DNA of 64,000 nucleotides, taken from assembly GCF_014873495.1 (NCBI RefSeq), contig NZ_JADBGF010000001.1, positions 434,001-498,000 of the forward strand. Direction: 5' to 3'. The position numbers and the translations under genes are program-made. The stretch comes from Streptomyces stelliscabiei (GTDB lineage Bacteria; Actinomycetota; Actinomycetes; Streptomycetales; Streptomycetaceae). Below, in pieces: positions 7,764 through 16,562 of this stretch. Under the pieces are notes generated by a model. The model saw nothing but the letters and a program-made list of their open reading frames with translations, was not told where the DNA came from and did no database searches. The number at the start of each line of letters is the position of its first letter. Position 1 is the stretch's first letter.

Positions 7764-7787
7764 TGAATTGCAGAATTTCGCAATTCA
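7764..7787. promoter_or_regulatory. AT-rich palindrome, probable ArsR operator
   Basis: TGAATTGC (7764-7771), an 8-nt spacer and GCAATTCA (7780-7787) form a perfect inverted repeat in DNA that is otherwise very G/C-rich. It lies upstream of the ArsR-SulP operon. The right arm recurs at 3656-3663 upstream of the paralogous ArsR. Confidence 0.65.
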
Positions 7788-7988
7788 TTGATTGGTGTAT
7801 GTCTGATCCGCAGGGGGCAGGAACCGCGGCGCCGCACCTTCAGGTCGCTGATGGGCAACCGGAGCGATCCGGCGGTGCCGCCGGACAGGCGACAAGGTGC
7901 CGGGGGACGGCCCCGGAAGCGCCCCGGAGCTTTCCCAGTCGAACCGGCGCACAACCAGCTCGGGCACGGCCTCCTCCTCCGCACGGCC

Positions 7989-8318
7989 TCACCCACACGC
8001 TCCGCCGCAGCCGCCGGTCTCCCCGGTCCGCCGCTCCCGCACGTCCTTGCCTTCCTCGGTGCCCTGCGTCCCGTAGACCCCTTTGGCAGGCGTGTCGTTC
8101 GCGAGCCGGTGGTGCATGTCCGCGAGCAGCGCGGCCAGGGAGACCTCGGGCGTCATGGCGAGCGGAGGCGGGACGAGGCCGTTCTCCTTGGCCACGTGCT
8201 CCTCGGAGAGCACCTGGAGGGCCCGCGCATCGGCCGCCGCGCCCGCCGGGTCGGGTGCGGCGCGCACGGCGTCGACGAGGGCGGTGAGACAGCGGTGTTC
8301 GCAGGTGAGGCTCTCGAC
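7989..8318 (-). pseudogene. Hemerythrin-like (HHE) gene, truncated at its 5' end
   Basis: The frame reads EHRCLTALVDAVRAAP, then ARALQVLSEEHVAKENGLV and VSLAALLADMHHRLA, matching the second half of an HHE cation-binding (hemerythrin-like) domain with its spaced His/Glu iron ligands. The first helices are missing; near 8318 the sequence switches directly into the opposite-strand narG remnant. The C-terminal tail ends in a Gly/Cys-rich string. No start codon or ribosome site fits, so it is most likely a non-functional fragment. Confidence 0.55.
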
Positions 8319-9402
8319 CTGGGAGCACCAGGCCACCGACTACCCGTCGATCGGCACGGACTGCCCCGAGTACGAGCCGCGTGGTTGCCCGCGCGGGGCG
8401 TCGTTCTCCTGGTACACGTACTCGCCCGGCCGGGTCCGCTACCCCTACGTGCGCGGGGCGCTGCCGAAGCTGTGGCTCGAGGCCCGCAAGCGGCTCGGCG
8501 ACCCGGTGGCTGCCTGGTCCGAGATCACGTCCGACCCGGCGAAGGCTCGCGCCTACGAGCGGGCGCGCGGCGAGGGCGGTCTGGTGCGCGCCGACTGGGA
8601 CCCGGTCAGCGAGCTGATCGCGGCCGCCCAGGTGCACACCGTCAAGGCGTACGGCCCCGACCGCGTCGCCGGGTTCTCGCCCATCCCGGCGATGTCGATG
8701 GCGTCTTTCGCGGCCGGTGCGCGGTTCCACTCGCTGATCGGCGGCACCCTGCTGTCGTTCTACGCCCCCCGCGCGAGCACGACCGCGGGCTGGTCCCGGA
8801 CGGGTTCCTGACCGCCGCCGACCTCGGGCACGACACTGAGCACGCCGAGTCCAAACAGTTCTCCTGGACAGGGCCACGGGCGAACCCGTGGTCCCGGGCG
8901 GCTCGCTCGGCTTCCGGTGGGGGAAGCCGGGCGAGGCCGCTGGAACCTGGACCTGGGCGACGTCGTACCCGAACTGAGCCTTCTGGAGCGGGCCGAGGAG
9001 ACGGCCGAGGTCGCGCTGCCCCGCTTCGACGAGGGCAGCACGGAAGGCGGCTCGGTCATGGTGCGCGGGTTGCCGGTGCGCCGGGTCGGCGGCCGGCTCG
9101 TCACCACGGTCTTCGACCTGCTTCTGGCGCAGTACGGCGTGGCCCGCCTCGTACGAGGACACGTGCGAGCCGTACACCCCCGCATGGCAGGAGACGATCA
9201 CCTCGGTCCCGGCGGAGCAGGCGGCCCGCATCGGCCGGGAGTTCGCCCGCGGCGCCGAGCGGTCCGTGATCGCGCTGGGTGCCGGCACCAACCACTGGTT
9301 CCACTCCGACACCATCTGCCGCGCCTTCCTGGCCCTGACGACGATGACCGGCTGTCAGGATGTCAACGGCGGCGGCTGGGCGCACTACCGCAGGAGCGGA
9401 CG
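8318..9402 (+). pseudogene. narG: Decayed respiratory nitrate reductase alpha subunit (narG)
   Basis: Pieces of the molybdopterin subunit appear in order but in different frames. WEHQATDYPSIGTDCPEYEPRGCPRG, PYVRGALPKLWLEAR and GFSPIPAMSMASFAAGARFHSLIGG occur to about 8790. An internal deletion then leads to LVPDGFLTAADLGHDTEHA, SLGFRWGEAGRGRWNLDLGDV, PRFDEGSTEGGSVMVRG and VTTVFDLLLAQYGV. The last piece is GAGTNHWFHSDTICRAFLALTTMTGC...NGGGWAHY near 9400. At least three frame changes, an internal deletion and loss of both ends make it non-functional. narH, narJ and narI are not in the window. Confidence 0.85.
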
Positions 9403-9512
9403 GCCGCTCTCGAGCCCGACCTGGGCATCGTTCTCGAAGTCGACCGCGCCATCCTCCTCGCCCTCGCGGGCGGTGCCGCATGACCGATGCCTGGCCGTGT
9501 GCCCCACGCTGA

Positions 9513-10214
9513 TCAGCGCACCAGCGCCGCTGCCACCATGGGCGGCAGTACGTCGCACAGGTCGGTGACCCGGACATGGCCGGCGTGGCGCTCGGTGAAC
9601 TCCGCGACGGAGACGTCCAGGGAGCCGAAGGACTCCGCGAAAGCTCGGCGCGCGTGCGGCGTGCGGTCCAGTGCCCAGGCCGCTGTCGCCCTGGAGGTGC
9701 GCAGGAAGCGGCCTGGCTCAGGTCCGACGACGAACAGTTCGGCGCGCCGGCCCGTGCCGTCGGCGGCAAGCATGACCAGGTCCTTGAACGTCTGCCGCTT
9801 GCGCATGGCGTCCGCGCCGCGCCACCGCGCCAGTTTGAACTCCGCCACGCGCCGGTCCGTCTCCAGGTCGAAGGGCCGGTGCGGGTCGTTGCCGGCGGCC
9901 AGCGAGGGACGTACGGCGATCTCCTCCCCGTCCTCCAGAAGATGCGGCAGCGCCAGCACGATCCCGGCCGCGTGGATGAGGTCGTTCAGCCGGCCGAGGT
10001 TCTCACGCACGGTCAGCGCGGCCACCATCAGTTGGGGGCTGATACCCCGAGCGGCGGCCATCTCACCGACCTCCCTCACGGGCCTTCCCGTCAGGTCCCG
10101 TTCCAGTGAGGCGATGGCCGCGGTCAACGGCTCGGCGCCCAGGAAGCCCGCCAACAGCGCCACGGCCTCACCCAGTTGCGGAGCAGCCATGTCATCGCGG
10201 GCTTCGTCGGTCAT
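9513..10214 (-). CDS. Unrecognised 233-aa protein
   Basis: I do not recognise a family. The protein (MTDEARDDMAAPQLGEAVALLAGFLGAEPL) is soluble, with a predicted helical N-terminal part containing EVGEMAAARGISPQLMVAALTVRENLGRLNDLIHAAGIVLALP. A mixed alpha/beta second half carries RVAEFKLARWRGADAMRKRQTFKDLVMLAADG and a conserved-looking HAGHVRVTDLCDVLPPMVAAALVR tail. The pattern 'KLA.W.G.D.MRKRQTFKDLVMLA' hints at a nuclease- or toxin-like core, but no catalytic set can be named. ATG 10214 is preferred; ATG 10223 is possible, and neither has a good ribosome site. It stands alone between the narG remnant and a gene desert. Confidence 0.55.
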   Translation of the reverse strand: MTDEARDDMAAPQLGEAVALLAGFLGAEPLTAAIASLERDLTGRPVREVGEMAAARGISPQLMVAALTVRENLGRLNDLIHAAGIVLALPHLLEDGEEIAVRPSLAAGNDPHRPFDLETDRRVAEFKLARWRGADAMRKRQTFKDLVMLAADGTGRRAELFVVGPEPGRFLRTSRATAAWALDRTPHARRAFAESFGSLDVSVAEFTERHAGHVRVTDLCDVLPPMVAAALVR

Positions 10215-10997
10215 GAACAGCATTGTGCCCGGCGGTGTTCCGGCAGCGGGGCGGTTCCCGACCGGGGCGGGCCGGCGCGCGGTGATACGTGCGGAGCAGG
10301 CGGGATCCACCGGTGGCAGGACGAGTGAGTGCTCGGCGGCCTCGGCAGGGTCCTTCTCGGGCTCGAACGCGCGGGCAGTTCTGTGCTCAGTAGGCAGGAC
10401 TGCCTGCTGCGGCGCGGACGGAGTGTTCCTGCACCTGCCAGTGGTCCGCGAAGAGGACCGCCAGACCTACGCGCGCAACATCGTCGCCGTTCCAGGCTGA
10501 ACGCCCACCCAAGACGCCGGCTTCACCACGCTCGAGCTGGCAAGGGAGATCACGCAGGCAGAGTCTTCAGCCGCAGCACGGACTGGGCTACGGCCGCTGC
10601 CACGGGCGCGGCGCTGCCGGTCCGACGTGCAGCCGATCCTCGTCAGCCTCTCGCGTCACCGACAGGGGTCCGATGACCGGCCTGTGCCGGTCGGTTGGCC
10701 GTGCGGCCGCTGCGGTGGGCGCATCCCCCTGTGCGCTGGGCGGCCGCCCGGCGGCAGTGATCACTGGGCTGCGCCGGTCGGGTCACCTGGTCTCTCTGGC
10801 GGTCTCCGCGCCGGAGTCGGCGAGGGCGCGGCAGGTCCGGCGGCGCCGCCGGACCTGCGCCGCCCGGTCACGGGTACCACTTTCGGATGATCGGAGTCCG
10901 GCCTGTCGGCGGGGGTCGCTCCACCGGTCAGCGGAGGGCATGCCTCATGGGAGCGCGATGGGATGGAGGTGCAGACACCCCCATGAGGAGTACGCGA
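10215..10997. other. Gene-poor stretch before the deiminase gene
   Basis: Several open frames exist but none shows a domain, a plausible start or coherent codon use over its length. A locally open plus-strand frame at about 10673-10890 (SPCALGGRPAAVITGLRRSGHL) may be debris of a coding sequence. The promoter of the deiminase should lie in the last 100 bp. Confidence 0.4.
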
Positions 10998-12797
10998 ATG
11001 AACAAAGTGAGTGCCAGGACTGCGACAGCGTTGGCGATCGCTCTGGCGGCTGTCTCCGGCACGGTGCCGGCCTCTGCGGCTGACGCCACGGGCGCTGTAC
11101 GGGCAGACATTCGTGCCGATGTGAACCGGGACGGTGCGGTCGATGTCACCGGGGATTCCGATGCGGCGGGCCAGACGACATGGACCAGCGGGCGAGGCGC
11201 GATCTTCCTGCCGAACCTCGGTGACAAGCAGCGGCGTTGCAAGACGAGGACGCCGGACGGCCGTTGGCTGTCCAACGCCCGTCTCCAGGCGTGCAACGAC
11301 GCCGAGGGCACTGTCGTACGGGCTCCCGAGTACTTGGCGCCGCTGCGGACGGTCCCGGCCGGTGACGTCTCGGACACCGCCACCGGCAGCCTCCAGCTCG
11401 TCGGCGCGGGCAAGTCCAAGGTCCGGCTGTTCCTCCGGCGCGGCGGCACCTGGTCGTACGTCACCGATCGCACCCGGGTCACCGCGGCTGAACTGCGGTC
11501 CGGGCTGCGGCTCGGCCTCGACGGGCGGGACGTCATCCGGGAGGACTGGGACGGCCGGATCACCGTCCGTTTCACCGTCACCGACGGCGAACGCACCTCC
11601 ACGGACGAGGTGATGCTGCGCGCCGCCCCGGTCCTGACCCAACACCACCTGCAGCGTGTCCAACAGGCGCTGGTCGTGGACGGAAACCGCGATGACACCA
11701 ACCAGCGCACGTTCGCAAGGGCGTTCGCGAAGGAAGTGCGCAAGGCCGGTATCACCAAGCCGACGTACATGTTCAAGGACGGCTCGGACGTCTGGGCGCA
11801 GGACTTCATCGAGCCCGGTTACGTCAGTATGCCCGGCCCGGGCGGCAAGCCGCGTGTGCTGCGGATGATGATCCGCTCGGCGCAGATGGACCGCGACCCG
11901 GGCAAGCAGGTCTTCGAGCTGCGCGGTCCCGGCGTCGGCGCCGTACAGATCAACAAGGGGCTGTACGACGGCCAGATCAACTCCACGGGCAACCTGGAGA
12001 CCATCCCGCCGTACACCCACAACGGCAAGTCGTACCCGGCTGGCCGGATCATCACCGGTCGGCACGGCTCCCGGCTGCCCTCGCACACCGGATTCCTCAG
12101 GGCGCAGCAGGCCCAGGACCCGCTGGTACTCGACGCCAGCTGGCTCGGTGTCGGTCATGTGGACGAGTTCGTGCAGTTCCTGCCCGCCGACACCCCGCGT
12201 GGATGGAAGATCGGCATCGCCGACCCGGAGGGCGCGCTCGCCCTGCTGCGCAAGGCGCAACGCGACGGGCACGGCCACACGAAGGTGTTCTCCATACCCC
12301 GCTCCTACGCCTGGGGCCGCATCCCCACGATCGACCAGGCCCTGTCCGACCGGCAGTTGCTCAAGGACAACGCGTACGCGGCCGGGAAGCTCAAGGAGAA
12401 CCTGGCACTGCTGAAGCGCGAGACCGGCGTCACGGACGCAGAGATCGTGAAGATCCCGGCGATGTTCGAGAGCGGCTTCGGCTTCGGCGGCTCCCCCGGG
12501 ACGCCCTCCGCGCCCTCCGCGCCTGCGCAGAACCGGCCGGTCATCGCGTATTACCCCGGCGCCGTCAACGGCGTCGTACTGACCCCGAAGACTTACCTGG
12601 CCGCCAAGCAGTGGGGCCCGGTCGTCGGCGGCAAGGACATCCTCGCCGCCGCGGTGACCAAGGCATACGCCAAGACCGGCATGCGGGTGCGCTACCTGGA
12701 CGACTGGCGCACCCACCACGTCTCCGCCGGCGAGGTGCACTGCGGCACCAACACGATCCGCGCTGCGGACACGGCGTGGTGGAGTTCCATTCGGTAG
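10998..12797 (+). CDS. Secreted protein-arginine deiminase family enzyme
   Basis: The 599-aa protein starts MNKVSARTATALAIALAAVSGTVPASA, a Sec signal peptide with an ASA|A cleavage site. A GAGGAG ribosome site at 10986-10991 decides ATG 10998 over ATG 10983. A short loop DVNRDGAVDV near residues 37-46 resembles a Ca2+-binding EF/dockerin loop. The C-terminal PAD domain keeps the animal-type catalytic set: Asp269 in WAQDF, His387 and Asp389 in GHVDEF, and Cys582 in GEVHCGTN. These residues convert peptidyl-arginine to citrulline plus ammonia in the family. It is probably extracellular and Ca2+-dependent; it is monocistronic here. Target proteins are unknown. Confidence 0.9.
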   Translation: MNKVSARTATALAIALAAVSGTVPASAADATGAVRADIRADVNRDGAVDVTGDSDAAGQTTWTSGRGAIFLPNLGDKQRRCKTRTPDGRWLSNARLQACNDAEGTVVRAPEYLAPLRTVPAGDVSDTATGSLQLVGAGKSKVRLFLRRGGTWSYVTDRTRVTAAELRSGLRLGLDGRDVIREDWDGRITVRFTVTDGERTSTDEVMLRAAPVLTQHHLQRVQQALVVDGNRDDTNQRTFARAFAKEVRKAGITKPTYMFKDGSDVWAQDFIEPGYVSMPGPGGKPRVLRMMIRSAQMDRDPGKQVFELRGPGVGAVQINKGLYDGQINSTGNLETIPPYTHNGKSYPAGRIITGRHGSRLPSHTGFLRAQQAQDPLVLDASWLGVGHVDEFVQFLPADTPRGWKIGIADPEGALALLRKAQRDGHGHTKVFSIPRSYAWGRIPTIDQALSDRQLLKDNAYAAGKLKENLALLKRETGVTDAEIVKIPAMFESGFGFGGSPGTPSAPSAPAQNRPVIAYYPGAVNGVVLTPKTYLAAKQWGPVVGGKDILAAAVTKAYAKTGMRVRYLDDWRTHHVSAGEVHCGTNTIRAADTAWWSSIR

Positions 12798-13222
12798 GAC
12801 CGAATCTCGATGGCCTCGGGCACATACCGGTACAGCGTGGTGGCCCCGGCGGCGGGCTGAGAGTAGGTGTGTCCACACCGCCGGGGGCACCGGCAGGCCT
12901 GCTGCTCCGCGCCGAGCCGTCACCATCGGGTGCCGCGCCCTCGGCGCCGGGCAGGCGGGCAGGGCGGTCAGGCGGGACAGGAACCGCAGGGTCGCGCTGG
13001 ACGGATCGACGGCCGAACAAGGGGCGGCCCGCCGACGCAGGCAGGCCGCCCCTTCGCCGGACTCCTGCGCCAACCGCATCCCGAGCGCGTCCATGACGCC
13101 GATCTGATCCTCGGGGAGCCTCCTCCGCCGTGCCCGCAGGTCTCGCCTGTTCGTCGGCCGGCGGCGGAAAGATCTCGATGTCATGCCTGCCCCTCGGTCG
13201 TCGGCAGCGGGGCGGCGTGGTT
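12798..13222. other. Intergenic stretch downstream of the deiminase
   Basis: No supported gene. A minus-strand stretch near 12960-13060 (SSATLRFLSRLTALPA) looks like eroded coding sequence but cannot be assigned. Confidence 0.35.
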
Positions 13223-13711
13223 TCAGCTCGACAGCCGGGCGCCGTCGGCCTGGCAGGCCGGACTTCTCGTGGTACGCCGGTTCGCCGCCCGGATCGGAAC
13301 CGAGTACGGCCAGCCCGGCATCATCTGATGTTTGGCCTCGCCCCGGCCGTAGGTGCGGCAGAAGGAGCGGTCCGGGCAGGTCGCGGCGTCCGGCCGTAGC
13401 CACGGTGAGACGTCGACCGCCAGGACCAGGCGGTCTTCGGCGGCCTTGGCAGCGACAGCCCCGCGATCCTCCTCCCCAGCCAGCGGATTACCACATGCCC
13501 CTTGTCCAAGCCGCCGTACAAGGCACCGTGACCACGGCCATGTTCCGGCGCCAGGGCGAGATCGACCGGTGTCCTGACCGGCCCATCCGTGCAGATCAGC
13601 GTCGGTGAGTGCGAACAGTGCGTCAGCCCGCCCGTTCAGGCAGTCGTAGAAGTCGCTACGAAAGCGTGACAGCCTCACGAAGGCCTCATGCCGGTCCTCC
13701 TGTTGCAGCAC
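13223..13711 (-). pseudogene. Transposase N-terminal fragment (IS701-like, Streptomyces type)
   Basis: The minus strand from 13711 reads MLQQEDRHEAFVRLSRFRSDFYDCL, then LVLAVDVSPWLRPDAATCPDRSFC and TYGRGEAKHQMMPGWPYS. These are hallmarks of a DDE transposase family common in Streptomyces and usually grouped with IS701. The middle section is in a second frame (GALYGGLDKGHVVI... region), and the protein stops about 160 residues in, far short of the usual ~400 or more. No terminal inverted repeats were found. It is a dead remnant marking past insertion and rearrangement. Confidence 0.65.
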
Positions 13712-13856
13712 AACTCATCTCTACGGCCTCGGTCTCGTCAGGTGCCGCCCAGGTCGGAGCACACGGTCAGGCCGAGGCCACCCGCGCGTCCCACGAATGC
13801 CCAGGTGAGCGACGCAGGTCGAGGCATGTTTCGACCTCGTCAGAGAAACGACAAGC

Positions 13857-14864
13857 TCAACTGTCGTGCCCGTTCCTGTCGGCGTCGACAGGAACGGGCT
13901 GCATATCGAGAGCCCTGCGAAGCGCTCGGAACCGGACCGTCCACATGTGGCGTGCCGCTTCCGCGTCGGGCGCGTAGTGCTCCGCAGCGTGATAGACGCC
14001 GGGGTAGACGTGCAGCTCTGTGGAGACACCGGCGGCGAGGAGCCGCTGCGCCAGGGCGATGTCCTCGTCCCGGAAGACATCAGCTGTTCCCACATCGATG
14101 AACGTCGGCGGCAACCCGGCCAGGTCCTCCGCGTGCAGCGGAGCGGCATATCCGTCAGGCTCCTGCCCGGCGAGGAACCACTCCCAGGCCTCGACATTGG
14201 TCCGTCGGTCCCACGCCCCGATCTCCGTGACCTCGTGAGCCGACGGCGTGGTGTTGCGGTGGTCGACCATCGGGTAGAGGGCCATGACGTAGGAGAGCGC
14301 AGGTCCTGCAAGGTCACGCGCCTTGAGAGCAGCGGCAAGGGCCAGATTGCCACCCGCGCTTCCTCCGAAGATCGCCAACCGTTCTGGGTCGAAGTCCAGG
14401 GGCGCCGCGTTGTCGCTCATCCACCGGAGGGCGGCGTAGCAGTCGTCGACCTGTGCCGGGTGCGGATGTTCAGGCGCCTTGCGGTAGCCGGTGGAGACGA
14501 CGAGTGCCCCGAGTTCCTCGCAGATCTTCACGGCCGTTGCGTGCTCGTAGTCGAGGTCACCGAGGCACATCCCGCCGCCGTGGATGAAGAACACGGCGGG
14601 CGAGACGGGCGCAAGCCACCTGGGCCGGTAGATACGTACAGGCACGTCTGCGCACCCCGTCGGACCAGGCACCCGCACGTCCTCGGTGGAGCACGTCTGG
14701 GCCGAATTGATTGCCTCGACCATTTCTGCCGCATGCAGGGCATCGATGCGCCTGCGCTCTGCCAGGTCCTCGATGGCGTACACCCCACCAGGGAAGTTCT
14801 CGAGGAGCGCTTCCAACGGTGCCCGTAGCTCAGGATCGAGGCTGTCGAGCTGACTGATCTTCAC
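13857..14864 (-). CDS. Alpha/beta hydrolase, hormone-sensitive-lipase (esterase) family
   Basis: From GTG 14864 (AGAGGGG upstream, spacing about 6) the protein is 335 aa. It has the oxyanion HGGG at 95-98, the nucleophile elbow GGSAGG at 167-172 (Ser169), the catalytic Asp in IDVGTADVFRDED and the His in YPGVYHAAEH. No signal peptide is visible, so it is a cytoplasmic carboxylesterase of family IV; the substrate is unknown. The last residues (MQPVPVDADRNGHDS) are polar. It stands between the transposase scrap and the truncated amidohydrolase, and is probably monocistronic. Confidence 0.9.
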   Translation of the reverse strand: MKISQLDSLDPELRAPLEALLENFPGGVYAIEDLAERRRIDALHAAEMVEAINSAQTCSTEDVRVPGPTGCADVPVRIYRPRWLAPVSPAVFFIHGGGMCLGDLDYEHATAVKICEELGALVVSTGYRKAPEHPHPAQVDDCYAALRWMSDNAAPLDFDPERLAIFGGSAGGNLALAAALKARDLAGPALSYVMALYPMVDHRNTTPSAHEVTEIGAWDRRTNVEAWEWFLAGQEPDGYAAPLHAEDLAGLPPTFIDVGTADVFRDEDIALAQRLLAAGVSTELHVYPGVYHAAEHYAPDAEAARHMWTVRFRALRRALDMQPVPVDADRNGHDS

Positions 14865-14898
14865 TGAGGCCCCTCTGCCAGTTGTGAAAATTCTCAAT

Positions 14899-15096
14899 GC
14901 ACATTCATGCCCTCGGAGTCGAGGGCGGCCACCATCGCGTTGACGACCCACGCGGGCGCGTCAGCGGCGTCGCCGACACCAGTGCGATCCGGTCTTCGCT
15001 CACCGCACCTTCGTCGTCGTACGGCACGGCCGGGCCGGCGGTGTACACATTCGCGCCGGTCAGGGTCAGGACTGGTGACGGCTCCCGGTGGCTCAC
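14899..15096 (-). pseudogene. Truncated amidohydrolase-like gene coupled to the APC permease
   Basis: GTG 15096 overlaps the permease stop (GTGA). The translation SHREPSPVLTLTGANVYTAG...AVSEDRIALV is a typical N-terminal strand pair of metal-dependent amidohydrolases. After about 40 codons the frame breaks; a shifted frame (GDAADAPAWVVNAMVAALDS) ends at a TGA near 14899. The metal-binding barrel is absent, so this is a remnant. It suggests the permease once imported a substrate hydrolysed by this enzyme. Confidence 0.5.
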
Positions 15097-16484
15097 CGGT
15101 CCTCCCTTGCGTCCACCAGGAAGCGGGTGTCGCGACGCGGGCGCAGGTACAGCACCTCGTAGCCGAGCGCGGCGACGACGATCCCGGCGGTGATGACCAG
15201 GTCCACCGGAGCCGACTGGGACACGGCGTAGGTCAGGGCGATGATCACCACCACGGGAGCCAGCGGCCACAGCGGCATCTTCCAACCGGCATGCGGAGTA
15301 CGACGGGCAGCGAGCGTCCCGATGGCCAGCAGCAGGTAGACGGCGGCGACGATGACGCCGGTGATCCCCAGCAGGGACTCGATGTCGACGAAGTAGGCGA
15401 ACACGGCACCGGGCAGTGCGACCGCCAGCGTCGCCACGACCGGCGTGTGGAAGCGCCGATGCAGCCGGGTGAGCGCGGCGTTGACCGGAGCAGGCCATGC
15501 CCGGTCACGCCCCGACGCATACATCACGCGGCCGTTCTGCAGCACCATCACGATGACGGCGTTGAGGATCGCCAGCGCGATGCCGGCGCTCACCGCCGCA
15601 GCGACGCCGGGGCCGGCCCAGGCCTCGACGAAGTCGGGGAGGCCCAGCACCCCCAGGTCCTTGAGTGACCCAGCGCCCACGACGACGGCGGCTGTCGGCA
15701 CGATGATGACCGTCGCAGCGATGAAGATCGAGCCGAAGACCGCACGCGCCACGTCACGGCGAGGCTCGATCATCTCCTCGGCCAGGTACGACGCGGTACC
15801 GAAGCCGTTGACGATGAGCATCGCCACAACGAGCCCGGACACCGCGACGCCGAGCGTGAACGGGGAAAGCACCCCGTCGGTCAGCGCCTCCGGCCGGACC
15901 AGCGTGCTCACCGGGCGCTCGGCGTGCGCGAAGCCGAGAAAGGCGACCACCCCGGCCGCCAGGACTTCCAGGGCGAGGAAGCAGCTGGTCACGAATGCGT
16001 TCGCGCGGACGTCGAGGATGGCCGTGCAGGTGGCCAGCAGCATCACCACCGCACCGGTGGTGGCCCGGTCGAGGTCGGCGATCGAGCTCAGGTAGTCGGC
16101 GGTGCCGAGCGCGATGATCGGCGGGATGATCACGAGCAGGGCGGCCGTCAGCACGAAGGTCAGCCAGCCGAGTGTGCGCCCGATCGCGTGGGTGATCATC
16201 GCGTACTCACCGCCCGAGCTCGGGGTGCGCGTGCCAAGTTCGGCGTAGCAGGCGCCAACGGCGATGGAGACCGCGACGCCGAGGAGCAAGGCGATGACGA
16301 CGCCCGAGCCCTGCGTGGCCAGCAGCGCCGGGACGATGATGAAAAGGCTGGAGGCCGGCGTGATGCACGAGACGGTCAGCAGGATCACCGCGGTCACGCC
16401 GAGCACCGGTCTCAGCCGTCCCGTCGCTCGGCCTGAAGGTTCAGCGGGAGGCTCGGCGGTCATCTCGGCGGGGTTCGGTGCCAT
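15093..16484 (-). CDS. APC-superfamily amino acid/amine permease
   Basis: The 463-aa protein has about 12 hydrophobic segments, starting with PVLGVTAVILLTVSCITPASSLFIIVPALL. It has the conserved APC motif around YAELGTRTPSSGGEYAMITHAIGRTLGW and the intracellular loop NGRVMYASGRDRAWPAPVNA. The family is H+- or gradient-driven import or exchange of amino acids and amines; selectivity cannot be read. GAGGAG lies 8 nt upstream of ATG 16484. The divergent TetR gene and the palindrome between them suggest repression relieved by the substrate. It is followed by a truncated amidohydrolase. Confidence 0.9.
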   Translation of the reverse strand: MAPNPAEMTAEPPAEPSGRATGRLRPVLGVTAVILLTVSCITPASSLFIIVPALLATQGSGVVIALLLGVAVSIAVGACYAELGTRTPSSGGEYAMITHAIGRTLGWLTFVLTAALLVIIPPIIALGTADYLSSIADLDRATTGAVVMLLATCTAILDVRANAFVTSCFLALEVLAAGVVAFLGFAHAERPVSTLVRPEALTDGVLSPFTLGVAVSGLVVAMLIVNGFGTASYLAEEMIEPRRDVARAVFGSIFIAATVIIVPTAAVVVGAGSLKDLGVLGLPDFVEAWAGPGVAAAVSAGIALAILNAVIVMVLQNGRVMYASGRDRAWPAPVNAALTRLHRRFHTPVVATLAVALPGAVFAYFVDIESLLGITGVIVAAVYLLLAIGTLAARRTPHAGWKMPLWPLAPVVVIIALTYAVSQSAPVDLVITAGIVVAALGYEVLYLRPRRDTRFLVDAREDR

Positions 16485-16499
16485 GACGGACTCCTCGCA

Positions 16500-16514
16500 T
16501 TGAAAGCCTTTCAA
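16500..16514. promoter_or_regulatory. Perfect palindrome, probable TetR operator
   Basis: TTGAAAG (16500-16506), one C, CTTTCAA (16508-16514) is a perfect 7-bp inverted repeat. It sits in the 78-bp gap between the permease (start 16484) and the divergent TetR gene (start 16563), where it would overlap both promoters. Confidence 0.7.
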
Positions 16515-16550
16515 ACCTGGGTTCCGCGTAACTGTGCGGCGCGCCGTGGC

Positions 16551-16556
16551 TAGAGT
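16551..16556 (+). promoter_or_regulatory. -10 box of a probable leaderless tetR transcript
   Basis: TAGAGT followed by exactly 6 nt and then the GTG start at 16563 fits the TANNNT-N6-start arrangement of leaderless actinobacterial messages. No ribosome site precedes this GTG. A clear -35 is not visible. Confidence 0.4.
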
Positions 16557-16562
16557 CAAGAG

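Noticed and set aside
10761..13403. Very long minus-strand open frame of 880 codons opposite the deiminase gene
   Set aside because: It is the antisense shadow of the G/C-rich deiminase gene; its translation is Arg/Gly/Val-rich with no domain and no start signal.
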